From: Burkholderiales bacterium RIFOXYD12_FULL_59_19
GTDB taxonomy: Bacteria > Pseudomonadota > Gammaproteobacteria > Burkholderiales > Burkholderiaceae_C
Assembly: GCA_001771065.1 (NCBI GenBank)
Contig: MESQ01000054.1
Span: 1-42,483, forward strand
Length of the DNA stretch: 42,483 bases
Direction: 5' to 3'
The notes under the pieces were generated by a model that did no database searches, was not told the DNA's origin, and saw only the letters and a program-made list of their open reading frames with translations. Shown here piece after piece: positions 26,079 to 35,571 of the stretch (position 1 is its first letter; every line of letters begins with the position of its first letter). Made by a program: the position numbers and the translations under genes.

Positions 26079-26102
26079 ATTGTAGAATTACAGGGTTTAC
26101 CC
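26079..26102. promoter_or_regulatory. Divergent promoter region of engB and cytochrome c4
   Basis: Two overlapping -10-like boxes face opposite ways: TACAAT on the minus strand (26079-26084) for engB and TAGAAT on the plus strand (26083-26088) for the cytochrome gene. A palindrome GGGTTTACCC lies at 26093-26102. The -35 boxes are weak in both directions. Assigned from sequence shape only. Confidence 0.4.
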
Positions 26103-26127
26103 ACACCACCAACCGACCTGTCCACTT

Positions 26128-26754
26128 ATGAAGCTGATTGCCACATTTACCATTGCTGCCGCGTTGGCCACCGCTGTTTTTTCAAGTGTTGCTGCAGAGG
26201 CTGTTGTCGCTGCCAAGCCGGATTTGGCCAAAGGCGAGACCAGTTTTGCGGGGGTCTGCGCAGCATGCCATGCGCCCGATGGTAATTCCCTGATTCCGGT
26301 CAACCCCAAATTGGCGCAGCAACACCCTGAGTATTTGATCAAACAGTTGTCTGAATTCAAGGCGGGCAAACGTGAGAATGCCATCATGAATGGCATGGCG
26401 GCAGCGTTAAGCGATGACGACATGAAGAACATCGCCTACTGGCTGGCCGCTAAAAAAGCCACGCCGGGTGCAGCAAAAGAAAAAGACCTGGTGTTGTTGG
26501 GTGAAAAAATTTACCGTGGCGGTATCCCGGATCGCCAGATTCCTGCCTGCGCCGGCTGCCACAGCCCGAACGGCGCCGGTATTCCGGCCCAGTACCCGCG
26601 TTTGAGTGGCCAACATGCCGACTATGCTGTGGTCCAACTGACGGGTTTTCGGGATGGCATTCGCAACAACAGTTTGCAAATGACCCAGATCGCAGCCAAG
26701 CTCAATGACCGCGAAATCAAGGCGGTTGCCGATTACATTGCCGGGCTGCGTTAA
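26128..26754 (+). CDS. Cytochrome c4 (di-heme c-type cytochrome)
   Basis: This 208-residue exported protein has a signal peptide (residues 1-23) and two CxxCH heme sites, CAACH and CAGCH, each followed by a similar half-domain (PKLAQQHPEYLIKQLSEFKAGKRENAIMNG and PRLSGQHADYAVVQLTGFRDGIRNN). The distal Met ligands are plausibly in IMNGMA and LQMTQIA. It is a periplasmic electron carrier to terminal oxidases. It is monocistronic, with a strong terminator 48 bp after its stop. Confidence 0.95.
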   Translation: MKLIATFTIAAALATAVFSSVAAEAVVAAKPDLAKGETSFAGVCAACHAPDGNSLIPVNPKLAQQHPEYLIKQLSEFKAGKRENAIMNGMAAALSDDDMKNIAYWLAAKKATPGAAKEKDLVLLGEKIYRGGIPDRQIPACAGCHSPNGAGIPAQYPRLSGQHADYAVVQLTGFRDGIRNNSLQMTQIAAKLNDREIKAVADYIAGLR

Positions 26755-26801
26755 TTTCAACGCCAGGCCCAATGCCGCGGGGGCCATGACCCTGCCAGTC
26801 T

Positions 26802-26841
26802 AAAAAAAGACAGTTTGCTCACCGCAGACTGTCTTTTTTTT
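26802..26841 (+). terminator. Rho-independent terminator after cytochrome c4
   Basis: The stem GACAGT (26809-26814) / ACTGTC (26828-26833) is extended by an A-run before it and an eight-T run after it, which also pair. The symmetric A and T tracts mean it could end transcripts on either strand, but the gene on the left is on the plus strand and msrP begins about 105 bp further on. Confidence 0.9.
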
Positions 26842-26945
26842 GGCTGGAAGTGTCTGGGTGTAATTTTTCTGGTGCCTGCAAATTGTGGGCGAATTGTCTA
26901 TGCTTGGGCGCCTCAAGCCACAAACAAGTCACAAAGGACATTTCC

Positions 26946-27944
26946 ATGCTTATCAAAACCCATGCAGACGGCTTTGTTCATCCTGTTGCCAGTGACGTCA
27001 CCCCACTGGCTGTCTACCAATCGCGGCGTGACCTGATCCGCCTGATGGCCACGGGCGCCGCTGGCGTGGCGCTGGCTTCCTGGGCATCGCGCGAGGCGCT
27101 GGCGCAAAGCTGGGCGGCACCGGGGCAAAACGCCGCTCTGGCGCGCACCCGTTCTAACGTGGCCGGGGCCTTGATCATGGAGAAGGTGACCGAATACAAA
27201 GATGCCAGCAGCTACAACAATTTTTATGAATTTGGCACCGACAAGGCCGATCCGGCCAAAAACGCGCACACCCTCAAGACCAGCCCCTGGTCGGTTGAGA
27301 TTGAGGGCTTGGTCAAAAAGCCGGGTCGCTACGCATTGGAGGACTTGCTCAAACTCAGCGCCCAGGAAGAACGTATTTACCGTTTGCGCTGTGTTGAGGG
27401 TTGGTCCATGGTGATTCCGTGGGTGGGGTATTCGCTGTCTGAGTTGATCAAAAAAGTCGAACCTTTGGCTGGCGCCAAATACGTGGAGTTTGTCACCCTG
27501 GCCGACCCTAAAACCATGCCAGGCGTGGGCTCCAGGGTATTGGACTGGCCTTATGTGGAAGGGTTACGCCTGGACGAGGCCATGCACCCGCTGACGCTGC
27601 TGGCGTTTGGCATGTATGGTGAAGTGTTGCCCAAACAAAGTGGCGCCCCGCTGCGCTTGGTGGTGCCGTGGAAATACGGGTTTAAGAGCGGCAAGAGCCT
27701 GGTCAAAATCCGCTTCACCGACAAACAACCTGCCACAGCCTGGAACAAGGCGGCAGCCAGCGAGTACGGTTTTTATTCCAATGTCAATCCAGATGTAGAC
27801 CACCCACGCTGGAGCCAGGCCACCGAGCGTCGCATTGGTGAAGACGGCTTGTTTGCCAGGAAACGCAAGACGCTGATGTTCAATGGCTACGAAGCGCAAG
27901 TGGGGCAGTTGTATGCCGGAATGGACCTGAAAAAGTACTTTTGA
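26946..27944 (+). CDS. msrP: Methionine sulfoxide reductase catalytic subunit MsrP (YedY)
   Basis: This 332-residue periplasmic molybdenum enzyme repairs oxidised methionines in exported proteins. A Tat signal ([22 protein letters not shown]) precedes the mature part. The Mo ligand is the cysteine of [15 protein letters not shown], and the molybdopterin pocket includes [15 protein letters not shown]. The ATG at 26946 gives the normal N-terminus; an in-frame extension to 26850 has no support. It overlaps msrQ by TGATG, so the two subunits are made together. Confidence 0.95.
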   Translation: MLIKTHADGFVHPVASDVTPLAVYQSRRDLIRLMATGAAGVALASWASREALAQSWAAPGQNAALARTRSNVAGALIMEKVTEYKDASSYNNFYEFGTDKADPAKNAHTLKTSPWSVEIEGLVKKPGRYALEDLLKLSAQEERIYRLRCVEGWSMVIPWVGYSLSELIKKVEPLAGAKYVEFVTLADPKTMPGVGSRVLDWPYVEGLRLDEAMHPLTLLAFGMYGEVLPKQSGAPLRLVVPWKYGFKSGKSLVKIRFTDKQPATAWNKAAASEYGFYSNVNPDVDHPRWSQATERRIGEDGLFARKRKTLMFNGYEAQVGQLYAGMDLKKYF

Positions 27945-28579
27945 TGGGCTCAGGCCAGGCCGCCGCCGCCCGTGTTTTTGCCGAGTATTGTCGGCATAGC
28001 TATGCCAAGCCGCTGGTGTTTGTACTGGCTTTGCTGCCTTTTTTGTACTTGCTGTGGGCGGCGGCGTTTGATCAGTTGGGTGCCAATCCGGCTGAGGCGC
28101 TGGTTCGGGCGACGGGTGACTGGACTTTGCGTATGTTGTGCGTGGTGTTGGCCGTGACGCCGCTGAGGGTGCTCACAGGCAGTCCGGCGCTGGCCAGGTT
28201 TCGTCGCATACTGGGTTTGTTTGTGTATTTTTATGCCCTGTTGCACTTGCTGAGCTACAGCGGTTTTGACATGGCATTTGATCTGGGCGACATCGCCCGG
28301 GACATCGTCAAAAGGCCATTTATCCTGGTGGGTTTTGTTGCTTTTGTGTTACTGACCAGTCTGGCGCTGACGTCGTTCAATCGGGCCATCAAGGCGCTGG
28401 GCGGGCGCAACTGGCAGCGCTTGCATCGCGCTGTGTATGGGGTCGCCGGTCTGGCGATCTTGCATTTCTTCTGGATGCGTGCGGGCAAAAACGACTTTGC
28501 CGAGGTCGCTGTGTACGCTGCCGTGCTGATGGCGCTGCTGGGCTGGCGACTCTGGCGATGGCTGCACAATAAGGGCTGA
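27944..28579 (+). CDS. msrQ: Heme-binding membrane subunit MsrQ (YedZ)
   Basis: This 211-residue inner-membrane protein with about six hydrophobic helices passes electrons from the quinone pool or flavin reductase to MsrP. Histidines suited to heme binding are in YALLHLLSYSGFD, RLHRAVYGVAGLAILHFFW. The ATG at 27944 overlaps the msrP stop; a TTG one codon earlier gives a nearly identical product. It ends against lysA on the other strand, with a repeat-like hairpin between them. Confidence 0.93.
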   Translation: MGSGQAAAARVFAEYCRHSYAKPLVFVLALLPFLYLLWAAAFDQLGANPAEALVRATGDWTLRMLCVVLAVTPLRVLTGSPALARFRRILGLFVYFYALLHLLSYSGFDMAFDLGDIARDIVKRPFILVGFVAFVLLTSLALTSFNRAIKALGGRNWQRLHRAVYGVAGLAILHFFWMRAGKNDFAEVAVYAAVLMALLGWRLWRWLHNKG

Positions 28580-28595
28580 AGCCTGCCCAATCCAT

Positions 28596-28622
28596 CCCGG
28601 ACTGCGCTTCGCTTCATCCGGG
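28596..28622. repeat. REP-like hairpin between msrQ and lysA
   Basis: CCCGGA (28596-28601) pairs with TCCGGG (28617-28622) around a loop containing GCGCTTCGC, followed by GCTACG. The form CCCGGA...GCGCTTCGC...TCCGGGCTAC is a dispersed intergenic motif seen in many proteobacterial genomes. It lies in the 56-bp gap of a convergent pair and may help end both transcripts, although no T-run follows. Confidence 0.6.
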
Positions 28623-28635
28623 CTACGCCAGCCGC

Positions 28636-29913
28636 TCAGTCGATCAAATATTCCAGTCGCATTTGATCGGCATAACTTTCACGTGCGCGAATCAGGTGCG
28701 CCAAGCTACCGTCCACCAGCACCTCGGCGGCGCGGTTACGTGTGTTGTAGTTGCTGGCCATACTCATGCAGTAGGCGCCGGCAGACAGCACGGCGAGCAG
28801 GTCACCTTGGGCCACGCTCAAAGGCCGGTCGTGGCCGATCCAGTCGCCACTTTCACAAATCGGGCCAACCACTTCCCAGGTGTCGGGGGCGGTGGTGCGC
28901 GGTTGGAGTGGCACGATCTGGTGAAAAGCCTGGTACATGGCCGGGCGCGGCAGGTCATTCATGGCGGCATCGATGATGCAAAAGTTTTTTTGTTCACCCG
29001 GTTTGAGATAAAGCACCTCGGTCACACACAGACCGGCATTACCCACCAGGGAGCGGCCGGGTTCGACCATCAGCGCCCGCTGGCCAAAACCGCGGGCGTC
29101 CAGTTTGGCCAACAGCTTGCGCCACAAGGCATCGGCCTCGGGTGGAGTTTCGCCGTTGTAGTTAATGCCCAGGCCGCCCCCCAGGTCAATGTGACGGATG
29201 GGTACACCGGCGACTTCAATGGCCTCGACCAGGTCAAGCATGCGGTCCATGGCATCCAGATAGGGTGATTCCTGGGTAATTTGCGAACCAATGTGACAGT
29301 CAATGCCCATGACGCGCAGGCCGGGTAAGGCCGCAGCCCGTTGGTAGGTTTGCACCACACGCTCGTGCGCAATGCCAAATTTGTTGCCTTTCAGGCCCGT
29401 GGAGATGTAGGGGTGGGTTTGCGGGTCCACATTGGGGTTGACGCGAATGCTCACCGGTGCCTGCAGGCCCAGGCCGAGTGCGACCTCGTTGAGCACCTCC
29501 AGCTCGGCTTCGCTTTCCACATTAAAGCAACCGATACCCGCTTGCAGCGCCGCTTGCATCTCGGGCCGAGTTTTGCCAACGCCCGAAAAGATGGTCCGGC
29601 TGGCCAGCCCGCCGGCACGCAGCACCCGTGTCAATTCGCCCAGGGACACCACGTCAAAGCCGCAACCAGCCTGGGCAAATAGCGCAATGATGGCGAGGCT
29701 TGAGTTAGCCTTCATGGCGTAGCATATCTGCACTTGGCGGCCTGCAAAACCACGTTGGTAAGCGGCTAAGGCGGCGAGCATGGATGCTTTGGAGTAAACA
29801 AACAAAGGCGTTCCGTGCTGTTGCGCCAAAGCGCTTAAATTGGCTTCTTCGACAAAGAGTTCACCATCATGGTAAGCAATATGCGGTTGACCGGGTAAGT
29901 GGGGGGCGTGCAT
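28636..29913 (-). CDS. lysA: Diaminopimelate decarboxylase
   Basis: This 425-residue PLP enzyme makes lysine from meso-diaminopimelate. The PLP lysine is in CYAMKANSS; HIGSQI, HIDLGGGLGINY, EPGRSLVGNAG and the partner-subunit CESGDWIGHDR are all in place. The start at 29913 (MHAPHLPG) was chosen because the frame beyond it overlaps the lipoprotein gene, which ends 5 bp upstream. lptM and lysA form a common proteobacterial pair. Confidence 0.97.
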   Translation of the reverse strand: MHAPHLPGQPHIAYHDGELFVEEANLSALAQQHGTPLFVYSKASMLAALAAYQRGFAGRQVQICYAMKANSSLAIIALFAQAGCGFDVVSLGELTRVLRAGGLASRTIFSGVGKTRPEMQAALQAGIGCFNVESEAELEVLNEVALGLGLQAPVSIRVNPNVDPQTHPYISTGLKGNKFGIAHERVVQTYQRAAALPGLRVMGIDCHIGSQITQESPYLDAMDRMLDLVEAIEVAGVPIRHIDLGGGLGINYNGETPPEADALWRKLLAKLDARGFGQRALMVEPGRSLVGNAGLCVTEVLYLKPGEQKNFCIIDAAMNDLPRPAMYQAFHQIVPLQPRTTAPDTWEVVGPICESGDWIGHDRPLSVAQGDLLAVLSAGAYCMSMASNYNTRNRAAEVLVDGSLAHLIRARESYADQMRLEYLID

Positions 29914-29918
29914 GTGTA

Positions 29919-30149
29919 TCAGGGCGCAGAAGTGGTGTTGGTAGCTGGCGGCGTTGCCGGCAAAACCGGGTCGCCAGAGGTGTTTTTTGGAGATGATCCG
30001 TTGGCGGGTAACAAGGATTGCGGCAGGGTGGCGCGCGGGGCGGCGCCGGTGTCGGGCAAGTAAAGCGGACCCTGTTGGCCACAAGCCATTAGAACCGCAC
30101 TGGCACCAAGGACAAAGGAGCGCACTAGAATTTGAGGGATCAACAGCAT
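29919..30149 (-). CDS. lptM: Small lipoprotein LptM (YifL)
   Basis: This 76-residue lipoprotein has the lipobox LMAC with Cys23, followed by the near-invariant GQQGPLYLP. LptM helps the LPS translocon LptDE mature in the outer membrane. The tail is low in complexity (Pro, Ala, Thr, Ser). It precedes lysA with 5 bp between and is divergent from cyaY, the usual neighbourhood. Confidence 0.92.
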   Translation of the reverse strand: MLLIPQILVRSFVLGASAVLMACGQQGPLYLPDTGAAPRATLPQSLLPANGSSPKNTSGDPVLPATPPATNTTSAP

Positions 30150-30161
30150 GGTGAAATTGTA

Positions 30162-30491
30162 ATGACTGACTCAGAATTTATGGATTGCGCGGAGCGGGTG
30201 CTCAAATCGGTAGAGGCCAGTTGCGACCGCATCAACGATGACGGCGACGTTGACATCGACAACCAGCGCACCGGTGGCATGATCACCTTGGTGTTTGCCA
30301 ACCGCAGCCAGATGGTCATTAACCTGCAAAAACCATTACATGAAATTTGGTTGGCGACCAAGGGCGGTGGTTTTCACTACCAGTTTGATGGTGCGCAATG
30401 GATGGATACCAAAGGCCAGGGTGAGTTTTTTGCATCCTTGTCACAGCACGCCAGTGCGCAGACGGGCCAGTCGCTGACGTTTTTGTCATGA
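30162..30491 (+). CDS. cyaY: Iron-sulfur cluster assembly protein CyaY (frataxin)
   Basis: This 109-residue protein has an acidic first helix and strand ([38 protein letters not shown]) that supply the iron-binding face, and the frataxin core [20 protein letters not shown]. It modulates iron delivery to IscS/IscU. The ATG at 30162 gives the usual start MTDSEF; a frame extension to 30132 overlaps lptM. It ends 13 bp before the end of mrcA on the other strand. Confidence 0.95.
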   Translation: MTDSEFMDCAERVLKSVEASCDRINDDGDVDIDNQRTGGMITLVFANRSQMVINLQKPLHEIWLATKGGGFHYQFDGAQWMDTKGQGEFFASLSQHASAQTGQSLTFLS

Positions 30492-30504
30492 CGTGACGCC
30501 CTGC

Positions 30505-32895
30505 TTACCTGAACAAGTCGAGAATTCTCTTCTTTTCGTCTGCCTCTGGCAAGGGGATGACCAGCGGTTGGGCCGGATCAGACCCGTTGTCCAGACCCAA
30601 ATCTGACACGCCCGCTCCCCCGGCGTACTCATCGTAAAACCATTCTCCGCCAACGTTGACCACCCCTTCGGGCACGGCGAGTTCCATCACAGGGACATGG
30701 GTCAATGCCTGCGTCATGAACTCGATCCAGACTGGCAGGCTCAAGCCGCCACCGGTCTCGCGCGCGCCGAGTTTTCTGGGGGTGTCATAACCGATCCAGG
30801 TGATGGCCGCCAGTGTCGGCTGAAAGCCTGCAAACCAGGCGTCCAAGGAGTCATTGGTGGTGCCGGTTTTTCCGTACAAGTCCGGGCGCTTGAGTGTGGC
30901 TTGTGCCGACGCTGCCGTGCCTGTGCGCGTGACTTCTTGCAGCAAACTGTTCATGACAAAAGCGTTGCGTGCGTCGATGGTGCGCATGGATTCGTCTGGC
31001 GCGGGTGTTTGGGTTTGCGTGAGCAGGTTGCCTTTTTGATCCGTCACGCGGCTGATCAGCCAGGGGTTGATACGGTAGCCGCCGTTGGCAAAGACCGAGT
31101 AAGCGCCAGCCATTTGCATCGGTGTGACCGAGCCGGCACCCAGCGCCATGGTCAGGTAAGCGGGGTGCTTGTCGGCATCAAAACCAAAGCGGGTCGCCCA
31201 GTCCTGTGCGTTTTGTGCCCCTACCGTTTGCAGAATCCGGATCGAGACCATATTTTTCGATTTGGCCAAGCCGCGGCGCATGGTCATGGGGCCTTCAAAC
31301 TTGCCATCGTAATTTTTGGGCTCCCAGGGTTGCCCGCCCGTGACGCCGGCATCAAAAAACAAGGGGCTGTCATTGATGATGGTGGCCGGTGTCACGCCGT
31401 GTTCTAGTGCCGCTGAGTAAATAAACGGTTTGAAGCTCGAACCCGGCTGGCGCCAGGCTTGGGTGACGTGGTTGAACTTGTTTTTTTCAAAATCAAAACC
31501 ACCCACCAGCGCCTTGATGGCACCACTGCGGGGATCAAGGGCCACAAAGGCCCCTTCCACTTCGGGCAACTGGGTGATTTCCCAGGTCTTTTTGGGGGTC
31601 TGTACCACCCGGATGACAGCGCCTCTGCGAATCTTGATGTTGGCAGCGGCCTTGTCAGACAGGCCGGACTGGGCTGGCCTGAGCCCGTCGCCTGTGATCT
31701 CGATGATTTCACTGTTTTGCCGCAGTGCCTGAATCTTTTTGGGCGAGGCCTCCAGCACCACAGCCGACATCACGTCGCCATTGTCCGGGTGTTCCTGCAA
31801 CACGTCGTCGATGACGTCGTCCATGGCTTGTTGTTCACCGGGCAGGCTGACAAATTTTTCAGGTCCGCGGTACACCTGCCGCCGCTCATAGTTCATGATG
31901 CCGTGGCGCAAGGCTTTGTAAGCGGTGTCTTGCTGTATTGCGTCGAGTGTGGTGTAAACATTGAGGCCACGGGTGTAGGTGGAGTCGCCATATTGCGCAA
32001 ACATCAGCTGACGCACGGTTTCGGCCACATACTCGGCATGGACACTGGTGTTGTTGGAGCCGGTTTTTACCTTGAGGGGCTCAAGCTTGGCGGCCTGTGC
32101 CTGCTCCTGGGTGATGAACCCGTTCACCAACATTCGTTCAATGATGTAGAGCTGTCGCGATCTGGCGCGTTTTGGGTTGTTGATGGGGTTGTAGGCCGAG
32201 GGCGCTTTGGGCAGGCCCGCCAGCATGGCTGCCTCGGCAATGGAAACGTCTTGCAAGGACTTGCCAAAATAGGCCTCTGCTGCTGCCGCAAATCCATAAG
32301 CCCGGTTACCCAGAAAAATCTGGTTCATGTAAATTTCAAGAATCTGGTCTTTACTGAGCAAATGTTCAAGTTTCAGCGTGAGCAAGATTTCGTAAATTTT
32401 TCGGGTGTAGGTTTTTTCGGACGTTAGGTACACATTGCGCGCCACCTGCATGGTGATGGTGGATGCGCCCTGGCTTTTGATGCGTCCCAGGTTGGCTAGC
32501 GCGGCGCGCAAAATCCCTTTGTAGTCGACCCCGCCATGTTCATAAAAGCGGGCATCTTCAATGGCCAATACGGCGTCGATCATGACTTTCGGGATGTCCC
32601 GGACGGGCGTGAGATGGCGCCGCTCTTCGCCAAACTCGCCAATCAGCTGACCTTCTGAAGAAAAAACCCGCAAGGGTAACTTGGGGCGATAGTCAGACAA
32701 GTCGGAGATATCAGGCAGGTTAGGGTAGGCGACCGCCAGGGCGATGCCCAGCAACAGGACCAGGGTTGCGCCACTTGCCACAACCAATCCAGTCGCCCAG
32801 GCGCCCAGTCTGATGGCCCAGTGCCCTGGCGGTCGTTTGGATTGATCGGTGCCTGAGGCCGAACCGGGTGGGGTGGATGATGAATTGGCGGACAT
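30505..32895 (-). CDS. mrcA: Penicillin-binding protein 1A
   Basis: This 796-residue bifunctional cell-wall enzyme has a cytoplasmic head, one membrane anchor (about residues 28-52), a glycosyltransferase domain with catalytic Glu in AIEDARFYEHGGVD and NQIFLGNRAYGFAAAA, an OB-like insert, and a transpeptidase domain with nucleophile Ser in GSSFKPFIYS, the SKN triad in AKSKNMVS and KTGTTNDSLDAWF. It is transcribed away from pilM, the classic arrangement in gamma- and betaproteobacteria. Confidence 0.96.
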   Translation of the reverse strand: MSANSSSTPPGSASGTDQSKRPPGHWAIRLGAWATGLVVASGATLVLLLGIALAVAYPNLPDISDLSDYRPKLPLRVFSSEGQLIGEFGEERRHLTPVRDIPKVMIDAVLAIEDARFYEHGGVDYKGILRAALANLGRIKSQGASTITMQVARNVYLTSEKTYTRKIYEILLTLKLEHLLSKDQILEIYMNQIFLGNRAYGFAAAAEAYFGKSLQDVSIAEAAMLAGLPKAPSAYNPINNPKRARSRQLYIIERMLVNGFITQEQAQAAKLEPLKVKTGSNNTSVHAEYVAETVRQLMFAQYGDSTYTRGLNVYTTLDAIQQDTAYKALRHGIMNYERRQVYRGPEKFVSLPGEQQAMDDVIDDVLQEHPDNGDVMSAVVLEASPKKIQALRQNSEIIEITGDGLRPAQSGLSDKAAANIKIRRGAVIRVVQTPKKTWEITQLPEVEGAFVALDPRSGAIKALVGGFDFEKNKFNHVTQAWRQPGSSFKPFIYSAALEHGVTPATIINDSPLFFDAGVTGGQPWEPKNYDGKFEGPMTMRRGLAKSKNMVSIRILQTVGAQNAQDWATRFGFDADKHPAYLTMALGAGSVTPMQMAGAYSVFANGGYRINPWLISRVTDQKGNLLTQTQTPAPDESMRTIDARNAFVMNSLLQEVTRTGTAASAQATLKRPDLYGKTGTTNDSLDAWFAGFQPTLAAITWIGYDTPRKLGARETGGGLSLPVWIEFMTQALTHVPVMELAVPEGVVNVGGEWFYDEYAGGAGVSDLGLDNGSDPAQPLVIPLPEADEKKRILDLFR

Positions 32896-33164
32896 AAATA
32901 AGCGGGTGATGGGACGCGTGGATTATAAAAATCATAAAGGATGCCAAACGCTGACGGACGCCGCAATTGTGAAGTCCAGCTGCGACAGCCGCCATATCTG
33001 CAAAATTTGCTATCGAAAGCGCTGTTTTATCTGGCTTTAGCGTCTATATTCAGCAACGTTCAATTTTGGCAATCAATGGATTTTTTTGCGACAGCGTGAC
33101 CTTGCTGATAGCATTGACTTGGGTTTTTATTGTTGTTGGGATTTTCTATCTTGTTTAGGGGATT
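32896..33164. promoter_or_regulatory. Divergent gap mrcA / pilMNOPQ
   Basis: This 269-bp AT-rich stretch carries the promoters of both operons. For mrcA a TATAAT box lies at 32922-32927 on the minus strand, with CGTTTG 17 bp upstream as a weak -35. For pilM a TTGACT box lies at 33114-33119, but the best -10 candidates are poorly spaced. A purine-rich AGGGGA at 33157-33162 serves as a ribosome site for the GTG start of pilM. No other gene is seen. Confidence 0.5.
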
Positions 33165-34247
33165 GTGTTGATTTCATTGAAATCATTGTTTAACCGTCAA
33201 CTTGCTCCAATGTTGGGCCTGGATGTCAGCGCTTCAAGTGTCAAGCTTGTTGAATTGGGGCAAGACAAGGACGGCAATCTGATACTGGAAAGCTATGCGC
33301 TGGTACCGCTTGAGCAGGGCTGGATCAATGACGGCAACATTGAGAAGTTTGATGAAGTGGCCGACGCGGTGCGCCGCGTCGTCAAAAAGAGCGGAACCAA
33401 GACCAAATCTGTGGCGATGGCTTTGCCGCCCTCGGCCGTCATCACCAAAAAAATCGTGTTGCCGGGCGGCATGACCGACCAGGAACTTGAAATGCAGGTC
33501 GAGTCAGAAGCCAATCAATACATCCCTTTTCCGCTGGATGAAGTCAGTCTTGACTTTTGCATTTTGGGTCCCAGCGCCAGCGGTAATGGTGACCTTGATG
33601 TGTTGATTGCTGCGACGCGCCGCGAAAAAGTTCAGGACATGCAAGGCTTGGCCGAAGCCGTCGGACTCAAGCCCGCCATTCTGGATGTGGAGTCTTACGC
33701 GTCGCGCCTCGCAACCAGTCGCCTGGTTGCGAATTTGCAGGATGACGCCAATAGCAGCATCGTGGCTTTGTTCGAGGTAGGCTCGCAAACCACCAGCATG
33801 CAGGTGCTGCGCCAGGATGAGGTTTTGTATGACCGTGACCAGGCGTTTGGCGGTGCCCAGTTGACCCAATTGATTGTTCGCCAGTATGGTTTTTCGCCTG
33901 AAGAAGCTGAGACCAAAAAGCGCAGTGGTGACCTGCCTGATGACTATGCAGTGGCTGTGTTGCAGCCTTTCGTTGAAAGTCTGGTGCAGGAAATCGGCCG
34001 CGCACTGCAATTCTTTTTTACCAGCACCACGCATAACAAGGTCGATCTGGTGATGTTGGCGGGCGGCTCCGCGGGTTTGCCTGGCCTGACGGCCATGGTG
34101 ACCCGGCAATCCGGCTTTCCCTGTGTGGTTGCCAATCCGTTTGAGGGGATGCGCTTGGCCGAGGCTTTGGGGCAGAAAAAAATAGTGCCTGATGCGCCTG
34201 CCTATCTGACTGCCTGTGGCTTGGCTTTGCGGAGGTTTTTGCAGTGA
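33165..34247 (+). CDS. pilM: Type IV pilus inner-membrane platform protein PilM
   Basis: This 360-residue cytoplasmic actin-like protein of the pilus alignment complex has MLGLDVSASSVKLVELGQDKDG at the start (ATP-binding phosphate loop), ALPPSAVITKKI, VESEANQYIPFPLDEVSLDF and the late VMLAGGSAGLPGLT. The start is GTG at 33165 behind AGGGGA. It binds the N-terminus of PilN, the next gene, whose start overlaps the pilM stop. Confidence 0.96.
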   Translation: MLISLKSLFNRQLAPMLGLDVSASSVKLVELGQDKDGNLILESYALVPLEQGWINDGNIEKFDEVADAVRRVVKKSGTKTKSVAMALPPSAVITKKIVLPGGMTDQELEMQVESEANQYIPFPLDEVSLDFCILGPSASGNGDLDVLIAATRREKVQDMQGLAEAVGLKPAILDVESYASRLATSRLVANLQDDANSSIVALFEVGSQTTSMQVLRQDEVLYDRDQAFGGAQLTQLIVRQYGFSPEEAETKKRSGDLPDDYAVAVLQPFVESLVQEIGRALQFFFTSTTHNKVDLVMLAGGSAGLPGLTAMVTRQSGFPCVVANPFEGMRLAEALGQKKIVPDAPAYLTACGLALRRFLQ

Positions 34248-34882
34248 TCCTTATCAATCTGCTTCCGCATCGGGCATTGGCCCGAAAACGTCGCAAAGAA
34301 CTGTTCAATGTCGGTTTGGGGGTGTCTGCTTTGGTGGGGGGCGTGGTTGCTGTGCTGGTGTTTTTATGGTACCAGGCACAAATCTCCGCCCAACAAGATA
34401 GAAATCAGACGCTGCAGGCCGAGATTGGCAAGTTTGACGCACAGATCAAGGATATTTCTGGTTTGGAGGCCGAAATTGCCGCCCTGTTGGCACGTCAGCA
34501 AGCAGTTGAGAATTTGCAGGCAGATCGCAACATGCCGGTTCACCTTTTGACTGAAGTGGTGCAGCAACTGCCTGAAGGCATTTACATCAATTCTTTGCGG
34601 CAGGAAGGCCAAAATGTGGCCTTGCAAGGCGTTGCCCAGTCCAATGAACGGGTGTCCGAGTTATTGCGCAATCTTGGCAATAATTCATCGTGGTTTGCCA
34701 GCCCCGAGTTGGTTGAAATTGTGGCGGGCAGCGTGAGCTTGACGCCGCGCGACACGCGTCGTGTGGCCAACTTCAACATCAGGGTCAAACTGGTTCGCGC
34801 CAATGAGGCCAAAGTCAAGCCTGCTAAAGCGGCATCGGCTCCAAAATCTTCCGCACCCGCAGTTTCTGCGGTGGCTCGGTAA
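34244..34882 (+). CDS. pilN: Type IV pilus assembly protein PilN
   Basis: This 212-residue protein opens with the PilM-binding motif INLLPHR in its short cytoplasmic tail. One membrane helix (residues about 24-42), a coiled-coil region (QDRNQTLQAEIGKFDAQIKD) and a ferredoxin-like periplasmic domain follow. The start is GTG at 34244, overlapping the pilM stop. The Ala/Lys/Pro-rich tail is longer than in many homologues. It pairs with PilO. Confidence 0.95.
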   Translation: MILINLLPHRALARKRRKELFNVGLGVSALVGGVVAVLVFLWYQAQISAQQDRNQTLQAEIGKFDAQIKDISGLEAEIAALLARQQAVENLQADRNMPVHLLTEVVQQLPEGIYINSLRQEGQNVALQGVAQSNERVSELLRNLGNNSSWFASPELVEIVAGSVSLTPRDTRRVANFNIRVKLVRANEAKVKPAKAASAPKSSAPAVSAVAR

Positions 34883-34884
34883 AG

Positions 34885-35571
34885 GTGAGCAAGATGGCAA
34901 AAAATTTAAGTCTCAACATCAATGTAAAGGAACAGTTTGACAAGGTGTTTGCGCAGTTCCGGCATCTGGACAGCAAAGACCCGTCAAGCTGGCCGTTATT
35001 ACCCCGTTTTGCGGTATTTGTCGGTTTGGCGGTTGCCTGTGTGGTGGCTTTGTGGTTTCTCTGGTTGAGCAATACCGATGCTGAGCTCACGCAGGCGCAA
35101 GCGAGCGAGCTTAAATTGCGCGAAGAGTACAAGATCAAGCTGGCCAAGGCCGTGAATCTGGAGTCACTGAAAAAGCAACGTGAACAAGTGCAGCAGTATG
35201 TGACCCAGCTTGAGAAGCAACTGCCCAGCAAGGCTGAAATGGACGCCCTGCTGTCCGACATCAACCAATCGGGTTTGGGGCGCAGTTTGCAGTTTGAGTT
35301 GTTTCGGCCTGGTCAGGTGGTGGTGAATGACTATTATGCCGAGCTGCCCATTGCCTTGCGTGTTACGGGTCGTTACCACGACATCGGCGCTTTTGCTGCC
35401 GACATTGCCAATTTGTCGCGTATTGTCACGCTCAACAACATGGTCATCGGTACGGCCAAGGAGGGGGTAATGACCATGGATGCAACCGCCAAAACGTTCC
35501 GTTACCTTGATGGCAACGAAATCAATGCGCAGCGCAAAGCAAAACCCCCGTCCAAACCTGGCAAAGCATGA
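34885..35571 (+). CDS. pilO: Type IV pilus assembly protein PilO
   Basis: This 228-residue protein has a membrane helix at about residues 45-65, a coiled coil (LREEYKIKLAKAVNLESLKKQREQ) and a periplasmic domain containing LPSKAEMDALLSDINQSGLG and PIALRVTGRYHDIGAFAADIANL. The start is GTG at 34885; an ATG three codons later (34894) is also possible. It forms the PilNO heterodimer that links PilM to PilP. Its stop overlaps the pilP start (ATGA). Confidence 0.95.
   Translation: MSKMAKNLSLNINVKEQFDKVFAQFRHLDSKDPSSWPLLPRFAVFVGLAVACVVALWFLWLSNTDAELTQAQASELKLREEYKIKLAKAVNLESLKKQREQVQQYVTQLEKQLPSKAEMDALLSDINQSGLGRSLQFELFRPGQVVVNDYYAELPIALRVTGRYHDIGAFAADIANLSRIVTLNNMVIGTAKEGVMTMDATAKTFRYLDGNEINAQRKAKPPSKPGKA

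Noticed and set aside
31459..32427. Plus-strand frame of 322 codons within mrcA
   Set aside because: Antisense to penicillin-binding protein 1A, which has all catalytic motifs; no ribosome site or domain.
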